Assembly: GCA_004535795.1 (NCBI GenBank)
Contig: SPIA01000003.1
Location: forward strand, 280,550 to 344,549
DNA from: Gammaproteobacteria bacterium LSUCC0057
GTDB taxonomy: Bacteria; Pseudomonadota; Gammaproteobacteria; Pseudomonadales; Porticoccaceae
Direction of reading: 5' to 3'
DNA: 64,000 nt
Shown piece after piece: positions 1 through 10,653 of the stretch. The translations under genes were made by a program, and so were the position numbers. A model generated the notes under the pieces. The model saw nothing but the letters and a program-made list of their open reading frames with translations, searched no databases and was not told the origin of the DNA. Every line of letters begins with the position of its first letter. The first letter of the stretch is position 1.

Positions 1-879
1 TTTGATGAGTGGGAGGCGATCGCCCCGCCGATGATCTTTGTCTCGGCGACCCCGAGCAAATACGAAGCGGCGCACGCCGGTAACATTGTTGAGCAAGTAG
101 TGCGCCCGACTGGGCTGCTGGATCCGATTATTGAAGTGCGCCCGGCGACCTCTCAGGTAGACGATGTACTGTCGGAGATTAATCGCTGTGTCGCCGACGA
201 TGAGCGTGTGTTGATCACCGTGCTGACCAAGCGTATGGCCGAAGATCTTACCGATTACCTGGCCGAAAATGGCGTGCGCGTGCGCTATCTGCACTCCGAC
301 ATCGACACCGTTGAACGGGTAGAAATTATTCGCGATCTGCGTTTGGGCGAGTTTGATGTCTTGGTCGGCATTAACCTGTTGCGCGAGGGGCTGGATATGC
401 CAGAGGTGTCGCTGGTGACTATTTTTGACGCCGACAAAGAGGGCTTTTTGCGCTCCGAGCAGTCGCTGATACAGACCATCGGCCGCGCTGCGCGCAATGT
501 TAAGGGTAAGGCGATTCTCTACGCCGACAAAATTACCGGTTCTATGCAACGCGCCATTGACGAGACTGAGCGTCGCCGCTCCAAACAGATCACCCACAAC
601 GAAAAGCTCGGCCAAGTCCCCAAAGGCATTATTAAATCAGTCGCCGATATTATGGAGGGCGCGCGCGCCGCCACCGATAGCCGCGGCGGCAACCGTCGCG
701 CTGCCAAGCCAGTGCCGATTACCGATATTCACGCCGGAGCGCCGATCAAAGATCTGGCCAAAGAGATGGCCAAGTTGGAAGCGCAGATGTACCAGCACGC
801 TCGGGACCTGGAGTTTGAGCAGGCAGCGGCGGTGCGCGACCGTATTGAACAGCTTAAAGATCTCGCCAAAGCCGGCTAG
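1..879 (+). CDS. uvrB: UvrABC system protein B, C-terminal part (gene starts before the window)
   Basis: UvrB is the DNA-opening, damage-verifying subunit of nucleotide excision repair. The frame is open from base 1, so only the last 292 residues are visible. They hold the second helicase lobe, with the [14 protein letters not shown] segment and the helicase motif VI sequence [11 protein letters not shown]-terminal UVR motif (about visible residues 255-290, [16 protein letters not shown]) contacts UvrC. The protein ends at the usual place just after the UVR helix pair. No terminator is evident directly after the stop. The promoter, and any LexA site, lie outside the window. Identification is secure from the motif order. 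Confidence 0.97.
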   Translation, partial: FDEWEAIAPPMIFVSATPSKYEAAHAGNIVEQVVRPTGLLDPIIEVRPATSQVDDVLSEINRCVADDERVLITVLTKRMAEDLTDYLAENGVRVRYLHSDIDTVERVEIIRDLRLGEFDVLVGINLLREGLDMPEVSLVTIFDADKEGFLRSEQSLIQTIGRAARNVKGKAILYADKITGSMQRAIDETERRRSKQITHNEKLGQVPKGIIKSVADIMEGARAATDSRGGNRRAAKPVPITDIHAGAPIKDLAKEMAKLEAQMYQHARDLEFEQAAAVRDRIEQLKDLAKAG

Positions 880-1076
880 TCTTGTGTCGGCAGGTTAGTT
901 CTTTGGTATTAGCCGCTCAGAGTAATAGTATTACTAAGTCCAAAATTACATACTCATTTCCGTGTTCAGGATGAACGCAAGGACGAGACCTTCAAGGACG
1001 AAGCAGCAGAGGGAGTTGTTGCCGGCATGGATGCCCAACTTATCCTTGAGTGTAGGTAAATTAAGCCACGCCGCGC

Positions 1077-1105
1077 TTGCACTTTAGCCACCGCCTAGCT
1101 ATATT
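1077..1105 (+). promoter_or_regulatory. sigma-70 type promoter for tRNA-Val
   Basis: TTGCAC at 1077-1082 and TATATT at 1100-1105 are separated by 17 bases. They are followed by a GC-rich stretch (GCGCCCCG), as is usual for stable RNA promoters under stringent control. The tRNA begins 26 bases after the -10 box. The rest of 880-1130 shows no gene. Confidence 0.6.
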
Positions 1106-1130
1106 ACGCGCCCCGTCAAACGGGAACAGT

Positions 1131-1207
1131 ACGACCGTAGCTCAGTTGGTTAGAGCACCACCTTGACATGGTGGGGGTCGGTGGTTCGAGTCCACTCGGT
1201 CGTACCA
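1131..1207 (+). tRNA. tRNA-Val (anticodon GAC)
   Basis: A 77-nt cloverleaf with the CCA end encoded. The acceptor stem ACGACCG pairs with CGGTCGT. The anticodon stem 1158-1162/1170-1174 encloses the loop TTGACAT with GAC at 1165-1167. The T arm contains GGTTCGAGTCC. The last 19 nt are repeated 169 bp downstream. Confidence 0.96.
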
Positions 1208-1211
1208 AATT

Positions 1212-1235
1212 AAACCGCCGGCAGGCGGTTTTTTT
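1212..1235 (+). terminator. rho-independent terminator of tRNA-Val
   Basis: An 8-bp stem (AAACCGCC/GGCGGTTT) with loop GGCA runs into seven T residues. It starts 4 nt after the tRNA CCA. Confidence 0.9.
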
Positions 1236-1277
1236 ACGCCCAGCTATAAGTGGACGAGAACCACCGAAGGTGTTCGA

Positions 1278-1355
1278 CTGAATGCGCAGCATTCAGGACG
1301 AGGCGCGCAGCGCCGCAAGCCCGCAGGGTGACAGCCGCGCAGGCCGCGGCTGTCA
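1278..1355 (+). other. four-hairpin structured element behind tRNA-Val
   Basis: There are four consecutive hairpins. H1 at 1278-1296 has an 8-bp stem and GCA triloop. H2 at 1302-1314 is GGCGC-GCA-GCGCC. H3 at 1320-1328 is CCC-GCA-GGG. H4 at 1329-1355 has an 11-bp perfect stem and a 5-nt loop. Two bases later the second copy of the tRNA tail begins. Equivalent hairpins with compensating base changes occur behind tRNA-Arg and tRNA-Ser. The function is unknown. Confidence 0.8.
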
Positions 1356-1380
1356 TCAGTCCACTCGGTCGTACCAAATT

Positions 1381-1404
1381 AAACCGCCGGCAGGCGGTTT
1401 TTTT
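1381..1404 (+). terminator. second copy of the tRNA-Val terminator
   Basis: Identical to the terminator at 1212-1235 and carried by the second tail-repeat unit. It would end any transcript reading through the first terminator. Confidence 0.85.
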
Positions 1405-1540
1405 ACGCCCAGCTATAAGTGGACGAGAACCACCGAAGGTGTTCGACTGAATGCGCAGCACTCAGGACGAGGCGCGCAGCGCCGCAACTCAGGCTAAATA
1501 TGGGCTATTCTGGTAAAATTTTGCTTTTGCAGGAGAAACC

Positions 1541-2959
1541 ATGCCTAGATCTCAATGCCAACGGCTCTCTTTACATGTTCTTTTACTTGCGCTGTTGCTC
1601 TTGGCAGGTTGTAACAGTGCGACTGCGGTGGAAGAGAGAGCTGATCACTGTCTCCACTGCGAGCCTGCGGCACTGATCCCACGGGACTTGTCTGCGGCGC
1701 AGATTGATCCGCAGATCTATTTTGACAAAGCCGACCCCTCAGACCCTTTTGCCGAGGTTTACGCCAATTTTAGGGCCCGGCGCGCAGCCGATATGATTAA
1801 TCCTGATAAGCCTCGTCCAGTCGAGGCTTATCAGTCGGTGCATCGCAACAGTGAGAAGCCCTGGGCTCCGCTTGAGGAAATATTGGCGGCTGATTGGCAG
1901 GCCATTGCCAACGACTACCCCGAGGCTCTGCGGCAGCTGCGCGATGCGGTCAAAGTGCGTATTGCGCTAGACCATCCCGATGTAAAAATTGTGCAAATGA
2001 TGTTGGCGCCGGGCGCTTATATGCCTGCGCATGCCGAGGGAGCGCCGGGCTTGTATTACGTGATTGGCGGCAGCGGTGAAATTGGCGTTGAGGGGCAGAC
2101 ACAGACAGCGACACCTGGCACTGTGGTTAAGCTCAACCCCTTCGACGTCAGACAGATTTACGCGGCGTCGCCTGAGGGGCTGAAATTGTTGTGGTTCCGT
2201 TGGGCGCCGGGTGGCGACCAGAGTTATCTAAAAGCGGGATATTATTTGACCGGCGCTAACCAACATATCCAGCCTAAAGAAGCAGTCCTTGACGATGGCT
2301 TCCAGTTTTGGGGTCAAGCCTACAGTACAGAATCTATCGATGTCCCCGTAAAACTTGGCTCACGTTTCTCTGAGTCGTCCTTTATAAAGCAGCAGCGCGA
2401 GCAGTTGCAGGTTTTGCGTCAAGAATTGGGCGCGGCACGAGACCTCTACCCAAATAGCGAACGTTTCAGTCACGAGAGCGATAAGGATTGGCTGACCAAA
2501 GGGATGGAAGTAAATTTTTTCTGGGCTAAAGATATTCTCAGTATTGGCGAGTTACTCGATCGTTGGATCGAGGTTATGCGTTACAAAGGTTTTTTTCAGG
2601 CATCGCGCCCAGCCGGCGGTTGGGATTTTAATATCTCGCAAATGGTCTGGGGGCCGCACGCTCGTTATGTCGAGCACAGCCACTCGATACCCGAATTTTA
2701 TTACATGGTTAGCGGGCCGGTTGAGCATTGGCTGGGCGATACCAAATATATTGCCCAGGCTGGAGATGTGTTCTTGACCAACTCTTATCAACCTCACGAG
2801 TCGCGCGGTATTGTTGACGATTTGCCCTTTCGCAACATTAGTGCCAGCTGGGCACCCAACGGCGATCGAACTGTCTTTCAGGGCCCCATGTTCTTGCTTG
2901 AACCACTGTCTGAGCAGAGCCCAGGTGCAACGCTCGAGGCTTCGAGTCGCTTCCACTAG
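1541..2959 (+). CDS. double-cupin lipoprotein, possible DMSP-lyase-like enzyme
   Basis: The start is supported by AGGAGA 7 bases upstream. The N-terminus is a lipoprotein signal (LLLALLLLAGC), so the 472-residue product is probably membrane anchored and exported. Two cupin-type halves are visible. The first lies around residues 140-230 (APGAYMPAHAEG). The second lies around 370-425 and has H379-S-H381-x3-E385-x-Y387 followed by YMVSG and, later, AGDVFLTNSYQPH (H419). That set of H, H, E, Y and H resembles the metal site of the cupin DMSP lyase family (DddL/DddY type). This assignment is an inference from motif spacing; another cupin lyase or isomerase is possible. It is a single gene, transcribed away from the tRNA-Val repeats. 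Confidence 0.7.
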   Translation: MPRSQCQRLSLHVLLLALLLLAGCNSATAVEERADHCLHCEPAALIPRDLSAAQIDPQIYFDKADPSDPFAEVYANFRARRAADMINPDKPRPVEAYQSVHRNSEKPWAPLEEILAADWQAIANDYPEALRQLRDAVKVRIALDHPDVKIVQMMLAPGAYMPAHAEGAPGLYYVIGGSGEIGVEGQTQTATPGTVVKLNPFDVRQIYAASPEGLKLLWFRWAPGGDQSYLKAGYYLTGANQHIQPKEAVLDDGFQFWGQAYSTESIDVPVKLGSRFSESSFIKQQREQLQVLRQELGAARDLYPNSERFSHESDKDWLTKGMEVNFFWAKDILSIGELLDRWIEVMRYKGFFQASRPAGGWDFNISQMVWGPHARYVEHSHSIPEFYYMVSGPVEHWLGDTKYIAQAGDVFLTNSYQPHESRGIVDDLPFRNISASWAPNGDRTVFQGPMFLLEPLSEQSPGATLEASSRFH

Positions 2960-3317
2960 CGCTGTCTTTGGCGGCGGAGGCAGGGGCCTCTGCCGCGGCG
3001 ACTGCCGGGCTGGTACAGAGATTTATCCGCTAAAATCGGCGTCAGTGAGACAGTTCGTATTTGCTGTTGGTATTGCTAAAGCTAATCGAACTCTTCGCGG
3101 CGACAAGGCTAACCGGGCAGCTGGAAAATGCCTCGAAATGAATACCGTGGGCGCGGACGTGCCCTTTAAGCTGTATGGTCTGAAGAGTGCTGCACTCAAG
3201 CCTGAGTAGATCTGCCAGCGTTGCCATTAATAACCATACGAATGCGGGGTTTGTTTTTGCGCGGCCAACCGCTATCTTCAGCAATGACATTGTGTCACTA
3301 CAATAAAGGAGAGGGCG
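2960..3317. other. intergenic stretch without a recognisable gene
   Basis: I find no ORF with family resemblance or a ribosome binding site, and no clear terminator. The only signal is the Shine-Dalgarno sequence of the following DoxX gene. Confidence 0.5.
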
Positions 3318-3767
3318 ATGAACTTACTGTCTGCAAAAACACTCTACACCACGGCTGCTGGCTATGACGCGCTGGCGCTGCGGCTGGTGGCTGGGGCCAT
3401 TTTTATAGCCCACGGCGCACAAAAACTGTTCGGCTGGTTTGGCGGCGGTGGCTTGGAGAAAACCGGCCAATGGATGGCGTCGATCGGCTTGGAGCCCGGT
3501 TACCTAATGGCGCTGCTGGCAGGTGGTGCCGAGTTCTTTGGCGGTTTGCTACTGGTGGTCGGTTTGCTGACTCGCCCGGCGGCACTGGCCTGTGCTTTTA
3601 CCATGCTGGTGGCGACGGTGGTGGTGCATTTAGACAACGGCTTCTTCGCCCGCAGCGGCGGTTACGAGTTCAGTCTGGCACTGCTGGCGATGAGTGTGGC
3701 TCTGCTGCTGCGCGGTGCCGGCAGCTGCTCAGTCGATGCCCAGCTTGCGCAGCGCCACGGCGATTAA
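3318..3767 (+). CDS. DoxX family inner-membrane protein
   Basis: A 149-residue, four-helix integral membrane protein with the DoxX signature near residues 24-45 (RLVAGAIFIAHGAQKLFGWFG). Hydrophobic helices follow around 60-80, 88-105 and 115-135. DoxX proteins are small quinone-pool or redox-stress linked membrane proteins, and the precise role is unknown for most members. A strong AAAGGAGAG precedes the ATG. The gene stands alone and ends in a hairpin terminator shared with the converging LysE gene. Confidence 0.88.
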   Translation: MNLLSAKTLYTTAAGYDALALRLVAGAIFIAHGAQKLFGWFGGGGLEKTGQWMASIGLEPGYLMALLAGGAEFFGGLLLVVGLLTRPAALACAFTMLVATVVVHLDNGFFARSGGYEFSLALLAMSVALLLRGAGSCSVDAQLAQRHGD

Positions 3768-3784
3768 GCGCTGCTAGTGTTGCC

Positions 3785-3809
3785 AACGCCGCCTGCGGGC
3801 GGCGTTTTT
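3785..3809. terminator. terminator between converging DoxX and LysE genes
   Basis: Stem AACGCCGCC/GGGCGGCGTT with a TGC loop and a short T run on the plus strand. It touches the stop codon of the minus-strand LysE gene. Confidence 0.75.
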
Positions 3810-4422
3810 AATGGCGACCCAGCGTGGTGGCCAACTCGAACAGCACCGGCGTCAATGACAGCAGTAGCAGCGCCCCCATGGCGCGGTTGAATTGGCGCAG
3901 GCGCTGCGGGTTCTGGACCCATTGTTTAAGGCTGCGGCCCAACCACAGCCAGGCAAAGTTGCACGGCGCGCCAAAGACGATAAAGACCGCGCAGATGGTC
4001 AACACCTGCAGCAGGTAATTGCCACCGCCCACCGTGAAGGTGACGATGGCACCAACGGCCATCACCCAAGCCTTGGGGTTGACCCATTGAAAAGCGCAAG
4101 ACTGTAAAAAGCTCAGCGGCCTACCAGTAGCCGCGCCGCTGCTGCTGACTGGGGTGGTGGCGATGCGGTAGGCGAGGTAGGCGAGATAGCTGACTCCGGC
4201 AACTTTTAACAGCGCATGCAAAAAAGGCAGTCGCTCAAACAGTTCGGCAAAGCCAAAGCCGACCGCCAGCGCCATGGCTGGAAAGCCCAATGCAATGCCG
4301 AAAAAATGTGGCAGTGAGCGGCGCACGCCGTAGTTCAGACCGGAACTCATCAGCATCGAGTTATTGGGCCCGGGGGTGGCAAAGGTGGTCAGCGTGTAGG
4401 CGATTAGCGCGGCGTATTCCAT
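3808..4422 (-). CDS. LysE/RhtB family amino-acid exporter
   Basis: A 204-residue membrane protein with six predicted helices. It has the family hallmark TFATPGPNNSMLMSSG at residues 13-28 and the second conserved segment QWVNPKAWVMAVGAIVTF near residue 112. Family members export amino acids or small metabolites across the inner membrane; the substrate cannot be read from sequence. It converges on the DoxX gene. A second LysE-type gene lies at 54308-54970. Confidence 0.88.
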   Translation of the reverse strand: MEYAALIAYTLTTFATPGPNNSMLMSSGLNYGVRRSLPHFFGIALGFPAMALAVGFGFAELFERLPFLHALLKVAGVSYLAYLAYRIATTPVSSSGAATGRPLSFLQSCAFQWVNPKAWVMAVGAIVTFTVGGGNYLLQVLTICAVFIVFGAPCNFAWLWLGRSLKQWVQNPQRLRQFNRAMGALLLLSLTPVLFELATTLGRH

Positions 4423-4619
4423 AACGATACTGGCGGTTGTTAAGCAGCCAGCAGCTTAGTGAGCCGAACGAACGGGTGCAATAGCTCGGTGGTGATTCCC
4501 GGTAAAGTTGAGTGGCGTATTAATAGAAAAATCCAATGACAAATATATGAGCAATTAATTATCGCTTTACTATTGGTGGCTCTATTGTGTACGAGTAGTT
4601 GTGGTTTCTACACGGTTAA

Positions 4620-6878
<2,259 letters not shown>

Positions 6879-6896
6879 TTTCCCCCGCCACACTTG

Positions 6897-6920
6897 AGCG
6901 CCCTGCGGGGCGCTTTTTTT
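6897..6920 (+). terminator. katG terminator
   Basis: Stem AGCGCCC/GGGGCGCT, loop TGC, followed by seven T residues, 19 bases after the stop codon. Confidence 0.9.
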
Positions 6921-7007
6921 ATCCCAGCTCCTGTGAGCGAAGTGTTACTACTGCTATTGAGAATCTACGATCAAGCCGCTGATGTCGCGGCCTAAGACCG
7001 CGAATAG

Positions 7008-9392
7008 TCAGCTCAGGCCCTGGGTAGTGTAGATATTGCTCCAGCTGCCGGCGTGAATGGTTGCCAGGTAGTTAACCGCCACGCCGCCACTAGCATCGAG
7101 CTGGCCATCGGCACTATTGAACAGTTGGAAGGTTTGCGACTGGCTGCTGACTGCGCGTGAAGCAACACCCGATGATCGGATTAAAAAAGCCTGTTGACTA
7201 GTTGACGCGGTGGGTTTGGAGGCCCAGATCAGCGCGCTAGAGCTAACTACCGCAGTCGTCACTGCACTGCTCATAAAGGCCATCACTTCGCCGCTGGGGT
7301 TATTGCCGACCAACCAGATGGTGTCTCCGCTGCCGAGGTTATTCCAGCTGCGCCACTGCTGCTCGGTGGCTATTGACTGCATATCGACGCCGTCGCTGTC
7401 GACAATGATAAAAATGTTGTAATCAATATCGGTGGCGAAGGAGCGGTCGACGCCGTGCTCGCTGGACTGCCCGGTGGTGAGATCAAAAATTACCCGATCG
7501 TTGTACTGCACGGTAATCTCGGCACTGCTGGTATCGGTGATCTGGTTGCCAGCTACATCCACCACGGTGGCAGTCACCTCAATACTTTCGCCGCCGCTAA
7601 ATTCATCCAGCGAACGGCGGTCGATCTGCCAGTTGCCATCGCTAACGGCGACGTCGTTAAACAGTTGGCTGCCAATGGTGACATTGAGCTGCTCACCAGC
7701 GGCCAGTGTCGCCTGGCCGGAAATATACTGCGGTAGGGGGGCATCAATGGCCGGCACAGCACTGTAGATAAAGGTGGCATCCACCACGGCGCGGCTGGGG
7801 AGTGCGGTGTCGATGGTGATTGCACTGCTGTTGCTGCTGACTGCTGACAGGTTGCCGGCAATGTCGCTTTGGCGCACCTCTATCTCTCCGCTGGCGTAGT
7901 GGCTGTTGGCGGCCAGTTCAAAGCTGCTGCCGCTGCCGGTCTGCCATTCGCCGCCCTGTAGCCGGTACTGCCAGCTGGCGAAATCGCTGGCCAGTGTGAC
8001 ATTGACGGTGGCGTCGTTGGTAACACCATCACTGGCGGAGCTGCCGCTGTCGTTGGCCAGCTGCAGGGCAGGGGCTGCAGTGGCAAGCGTATCGATGATG
8101 ATGTTTTCACTGTTACTGGTAGTGGCCGATAGGTTGCCGGCCATGTCGCTCTGGCGCACCTCTATCTCTCCGCTGGCGTAGTGGCTGTTGGCGGTCAGTT
8201 CAAAGCTGCTGCCGCTGCCGGTCTGCCATTCGCCGCCCTGTAGCCGGTACTGCCAGCTGGCGAAATCGCTGGCCAGTGTGACATTGACGGTGGCGTCGTT
8301 GGTAACACCATCACTGGCGGAGCTGCCGCTGTCGTTGGCCAGCTGCAGGGCAGGGGCTGCTGGGGCGAGTGTATCGATGATGATGTTTTCACTGTTACTG
8401 GTAGTGGCCGAGAGGTTGCCGGCCATGTCGCTCTGGCGCACCTCAATTTCTCCGCTGGCGTAGTAGCTGTTGTCGGCCAGTTCAAAGCTGCTGCCGCTGC
8501 CGTTCTGCCATTCGCCGCCCTGTAGCCGGTACTGCCAGCTGGCGACATCGCTGGCCAATGTGACGTTGACGGTGGCGTCGTTGGTAACACCATCACTCGA
8601 TGAGCTGCCGCTGTCGTTGGCCAGCTGCAGGGCAGGGGCTGCTGGGGCGAGTGTATCGATGACGATAATTTCACTGTTACTGGTGGTGGCCGAGAGGTTG
8701 CCGGCGGCGTCACTCTGACGCACCACGATGGCGCCGATCGGGTATTCAGTATTGGTGGCCAGCACAAGCCGGTCGCCACTGCCGGCTTGCCAGTGGCGTC
8801 CGCCATCGAGACTGTACTGCCAATAAGCGGCATCGGCCGCCAGCTGTAGTTGCAGCTCGGCGGTCTGAGTGATCAGATCGCTGTTGGAAATGCCGGTGTC
8901 TTGGCTGAGGCCAAAACTGGCTGCAGGCGGCGGTGTATTGTCGACACGGCCGCCGTCGCTGGCGCTGCCCAGGGCGCCGCCGGCGCCGATCAGCGCGGCG
9001 ACACAGAGCCACAGTGGCAGGGCTGACGAGTCATCGCTGCCCTCACTTTGCGGCCACAACTGTCCCTCTGCGGCAGCGGCGTCTGCTGTCAGCGCCAGTG
9101 CGCCGTACTGTGCATCGGTAAAGAACAGCTGCACCGGTGCATTAACTGCGCTCTCTACAAAAAAGTTGTCGATAACCACTAGTGGCTGGTCGTCCAACCA
9201 CAACTGCAGCTGTTGGCCGTTGCGCCGCAGAATGAGCTGATCGGAGTCGGCGCTACCCAGCAGTTCAAATTGGCTGTTGGGCTGTGCGATGAGCTGCAGC
9301 ACATCGCCTGCAGTAAGTGGCCAGACGCTGGGCTGCGCAGCAGTTGCTGTGGTTGCGCTGAATTGGCGCAAAGATAATGGTGGTCGGCTCAT
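7008..9392 (-). CDS. large surface protein with BapA-type N-terminus and tandem Ig-like repeats
   Basis: A 794-residue protein. Residues about 20-110 resemble the prefix domain of BapA/LapF-type biofilm adhesins (LTAGDVLQLI, QLWLDDQPLVVIDNFF). A hydrophobic, Gly/Ala-rich stretch follows at about 125-145. Four bacterial Ig-like repeats of about 94 residues come next, each with ASWQYRLQGGEWQ-type and GEIEVRQSDMAGNLSA-type segments. The C-terminal third (about 570-794) is Ser/Thr rich and unassigned; no RTX nonapeptides are seen. A role in adhesion and type I secretion are inferred. It is divergent from the minor pilin operon. The last three repeats are nearly identical at DNA level. Confidence 0.8.
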   Translation of the reverse strand: MSRPPLSLRQFSATTATAAQPSVWPLTAGDVLQLIAQPNSQFELLGSADSDQLILRRNGQQLQLWLDDQPLVVIDNFFVESAVNAPVQLFFTDAQYGALALTADAAAAEGQLWPQSEGSDDSSALPLWLCVAALIGAGGALGSASDGGRVDNTPPPAASFGLSQDTGISNSDLITQTAELQLQLAADAAYWQYSLDGGRHWQAGSGDRLVLATNTEYPIGAIVVRQSDAAGNLSATTSNSEIIVIDTLAPAAPALQLANDSGSSSSDGVTNDATVNVTLASDVASWQYRLQGGEWQNGSGSSFELADNSYYASGEIEVRQSDMAGNLSATTSNSENIIIDTLAPAAPALQLANDSGSSASDGVTNDATVNVTLASDFASWQYRLQGGEWQTGSGSSFELTANSHYASGEIEVRQSDMAGNLSATTSNSENIIIDTLATAAPALQLANDSGSSASDGVTNDATVNVTLASDFASWQYRLQGGEWQTGSGSSFELAANSHYASGEIEVRQSDIAGNLSAVSSNSSAITIDTALPSRAVVDATFIYSAVPAIDAPLPQYISGQATLAAGEQLNVTIGSQLFNDVAVSDGNWQIDRRSLDEFSGGESIEVTATVVDVAGNQITDTSSAEITVQYNDRVIFDLTTGQSSEHGVDRSFATDIDYNIFIIVDSDGVDMQSIATEQQWRSWNNLGSGDTIWLVGNNPSGEVMAFMSSAVTTAVVSSSALIWASKPTASTSQQAFLIRSSGVASRAVSSQSQTFQLFNSADGQLDASGGVAVNYLATIHAGSWSNIYTTQGLS
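7870..8715 (-). repeat. three near-identical 282-bp coding repeats in the Ig-like adhesin
   Basis: The same sequence recurs with an exact period of 282 bp (94 codons); matching points are 7906, 8188 and 8470. Only scattered substitutions separate the copies, while the fourth, most N-terminal repeat (about 8716-8990) has clearly diverged. This pattern suggests recent expansion or gene conversion. Confidence 0.9.
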
Positions 9393-9535
9393 TCGCGGCT
9401 CCTTCGCGGGACGCTCGTAGTGCGCCCGATTGTAGCTAGGCTGCCCATTAATATAAAGGTGCTAGCCGTTGTCGGTAAGGGCGCACGCAGCAACCCGCGA
9501 CCACGCTGAGTCTATTGGCGGGCAGAGAGAAGCGG

Positions 9536-10129
9536 ATGGTAATAGTTGGGCTGAGTAACGGCTGGCGGTATCGCACTCTGTGCGGCTGGAGCCTCATCGA
9601 GTTACTGTTGGGGTTGGCGCTGATGCTGCTGTTAATTACCGCGACGCTGCCAGCGCTGGGCCAGTGGCTGTGGCGCCAGCAGTTGTACAGCGAACAGCTG
9701 GCGCTGTTAGCGGTGGCCCGCCAGGCGCGCCAGTTGTCGCTCGGCTCACCGGGTGACTGGACGCTCTGTATGGTTAGCGATACCGCCACCGACCGCGCCG
9801 ACTGTCAATCGGTAGGAGACGTTGGCGACGAGTGGATACTGTTTGACGACCGCAATCGCGACGGCCACTGGAGTCAGCCTGAGTCGCTCGCACAACGGTT
9901 ACCCATTCACCACAGCCGTCAGCAGCTGTTCGCCTCGGGCCGTTCCAGCCTGCGCTTTGCCAACCGTTGGCGGGCGATTGATTCGGGCAGTGTCTTGTTG
10001 TGCAATGCGCATCTGTCCTTTGGCGTGCGGGTTATTCTCTTTCAGTCGGGCAGTATTCGACTCTCCACAGACCGTGATAAAGACGGTCGCGAAGACCGCA
10101 ATGGAACGCATCTGCACTGTGGCGACTAA
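9536..10129 (+). CDS. GspH/FimT-type minor pseudopilin
   Basis: A prepilin-like protein of 197 residues from the ATG at 9536, chosen because AGAGAGAAG lies just upstream; a TTG at 9515 is in frame. A type III signal is present as G17 followed by WSLIE and a long hydrophobic helix. Trp at mature position 1 replaces the usual Phe, and Glu5 is retained. The Asp-rich DDRNRDGHW and DRDKDGREDRNG segments may bind calcium (inference). It is the first gene of the minor pilin cluster and is divergent from the Ig-repeat adhesin. Confidence 0.75.
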   Translation: MVIVGLSNGWRYRTLCGWSLIELLLGLALMLLLITATLPALGQWLWRQQLYSEQLALLAVARQARQLSLGSPGDWTLCMVSDTATDRADCQSVGDVGDEWILFDDRNRDGHWSQPESLAQRLPIHHSRQQLFASGRSSLRFANRWRAIDSGSVLLCNAHLSFGVRVILFQSGSIRLSTDRDKDGREDRNGTHLHCGD

Positions 10130-10215
10130 CATCGAGCGGCAAGCATTGACTGTTTCTCCTCACCGCCCAGAGCCGATAGAATAGGGAAACTGTAATACTG
10201 TGAAAGGTCGCACCT

Positions 10216-10653
10216 ATGCTGGCAACCTCTGGCGAGACAGCCGCCACTACCACCCCGCGCGCAGCGCTGGGCTTCACCCTCATCGAACTGCTAGCGGCAC
10301 TGCTGGTGATAACGCTGTTGGCGGCCACCGCTTACCCCTCTTACAGCAGCTATGTGCAGCGCTCGGTGCGCGCTCAGGCGCAGCAGACGCTGCTCGATCT
10401 CTCCATTGTGCAGCAGCAGCGGCTGTTGCAATACGGTGCCTACCTAGAGCTTGACGATACCGCCGCCGTGTCAGCGCAACTGTCTGTGCCGGATAAGGTC
10501 GCTGAAAATTACACGCTCAGTGTCAGTTACCGCAATGCCAGCCGGCAGCAGTTTGTGGCTACAGCGACACCGCTGCTCAGCGGCCAGATGAGCGCAGATT
10601 CGGTGTTGGCTATTGACGAGCAGGGCAATCGCTCGCCGGTTGAGTTGTGGTAA
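10216..10653 (+). CDS. pilE: type IV minor pilin PilE-like
   Basis: A 145-residue prepilin with cleavage motif G19|FTLIE, a hydrophobic helix to about residue 42 and the PilE-like sequence AYPSYSSYVQRSVRAQAQQTLLDLS. Minor pilins prime assembly of the type IV pilus at the inner-membrane platform. In Pseudomonas pilE closes the fimU-pilV-pilW-pilX-pilY1 cluster; here it comes near the front. Its stop overlaps the GTG start of the next gene, which indicates translational coupling. Confidence 0.82.
   Translation: MLATSGETAATTTPRAALGFTLIELLAALLVITLLAATAYPSYSSYVQRSVRAQAQQTLLDLSIVQQQRLLQYGAYLELDDTAAVSAQLSVPDKVAENYTLSVSYRNASRQQFVATATPLLSGQMSADSVLAIDEQGNRSPVELW

Larger units (their letters stand above)
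1189..1487 (+). repeat. tRNA-Val tail repeats, period 169 bp (one full and one partial unit)
   Basis: The unit starting at 1189 comprises the last 19 nt of tRNA-Val, a terminator, a spacer and a set of hairpins. It repeats at 1358. Bases 1189-1318 and 1358-1487 are identical except T1292 versus C1461. The second unit stops before its third and fourth hairpins and runs into the leader of the cupin gene. The architecture matches the repeats at the tRNA-Arg and tRNA-Ser loci of this window. Confidence 0.93.

Noticed and set aside
960..1060. Short GTTCA/TGAAC inverted repeat and GGACGAG words before tRNA-Val, reminiscent of the tail-repeat element
   Set aside because: The H1 GCA triloop and the other hairpins are missing; similarity is limited to a few words and could be chance.
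1250..1497. Overlapping short ORFs in the tRNA-Val tail repeats
   Set aside because: They exist only because the repeated sequence is GC-rich; no ribosome binding sites, and hairpins dominate the region.
3042..3290. 82-codon minus-strand ORF between the cupin and DoxX genes
   Set aside because: No ribosome binding site or recognisable family, and it spans the leader of doxX.
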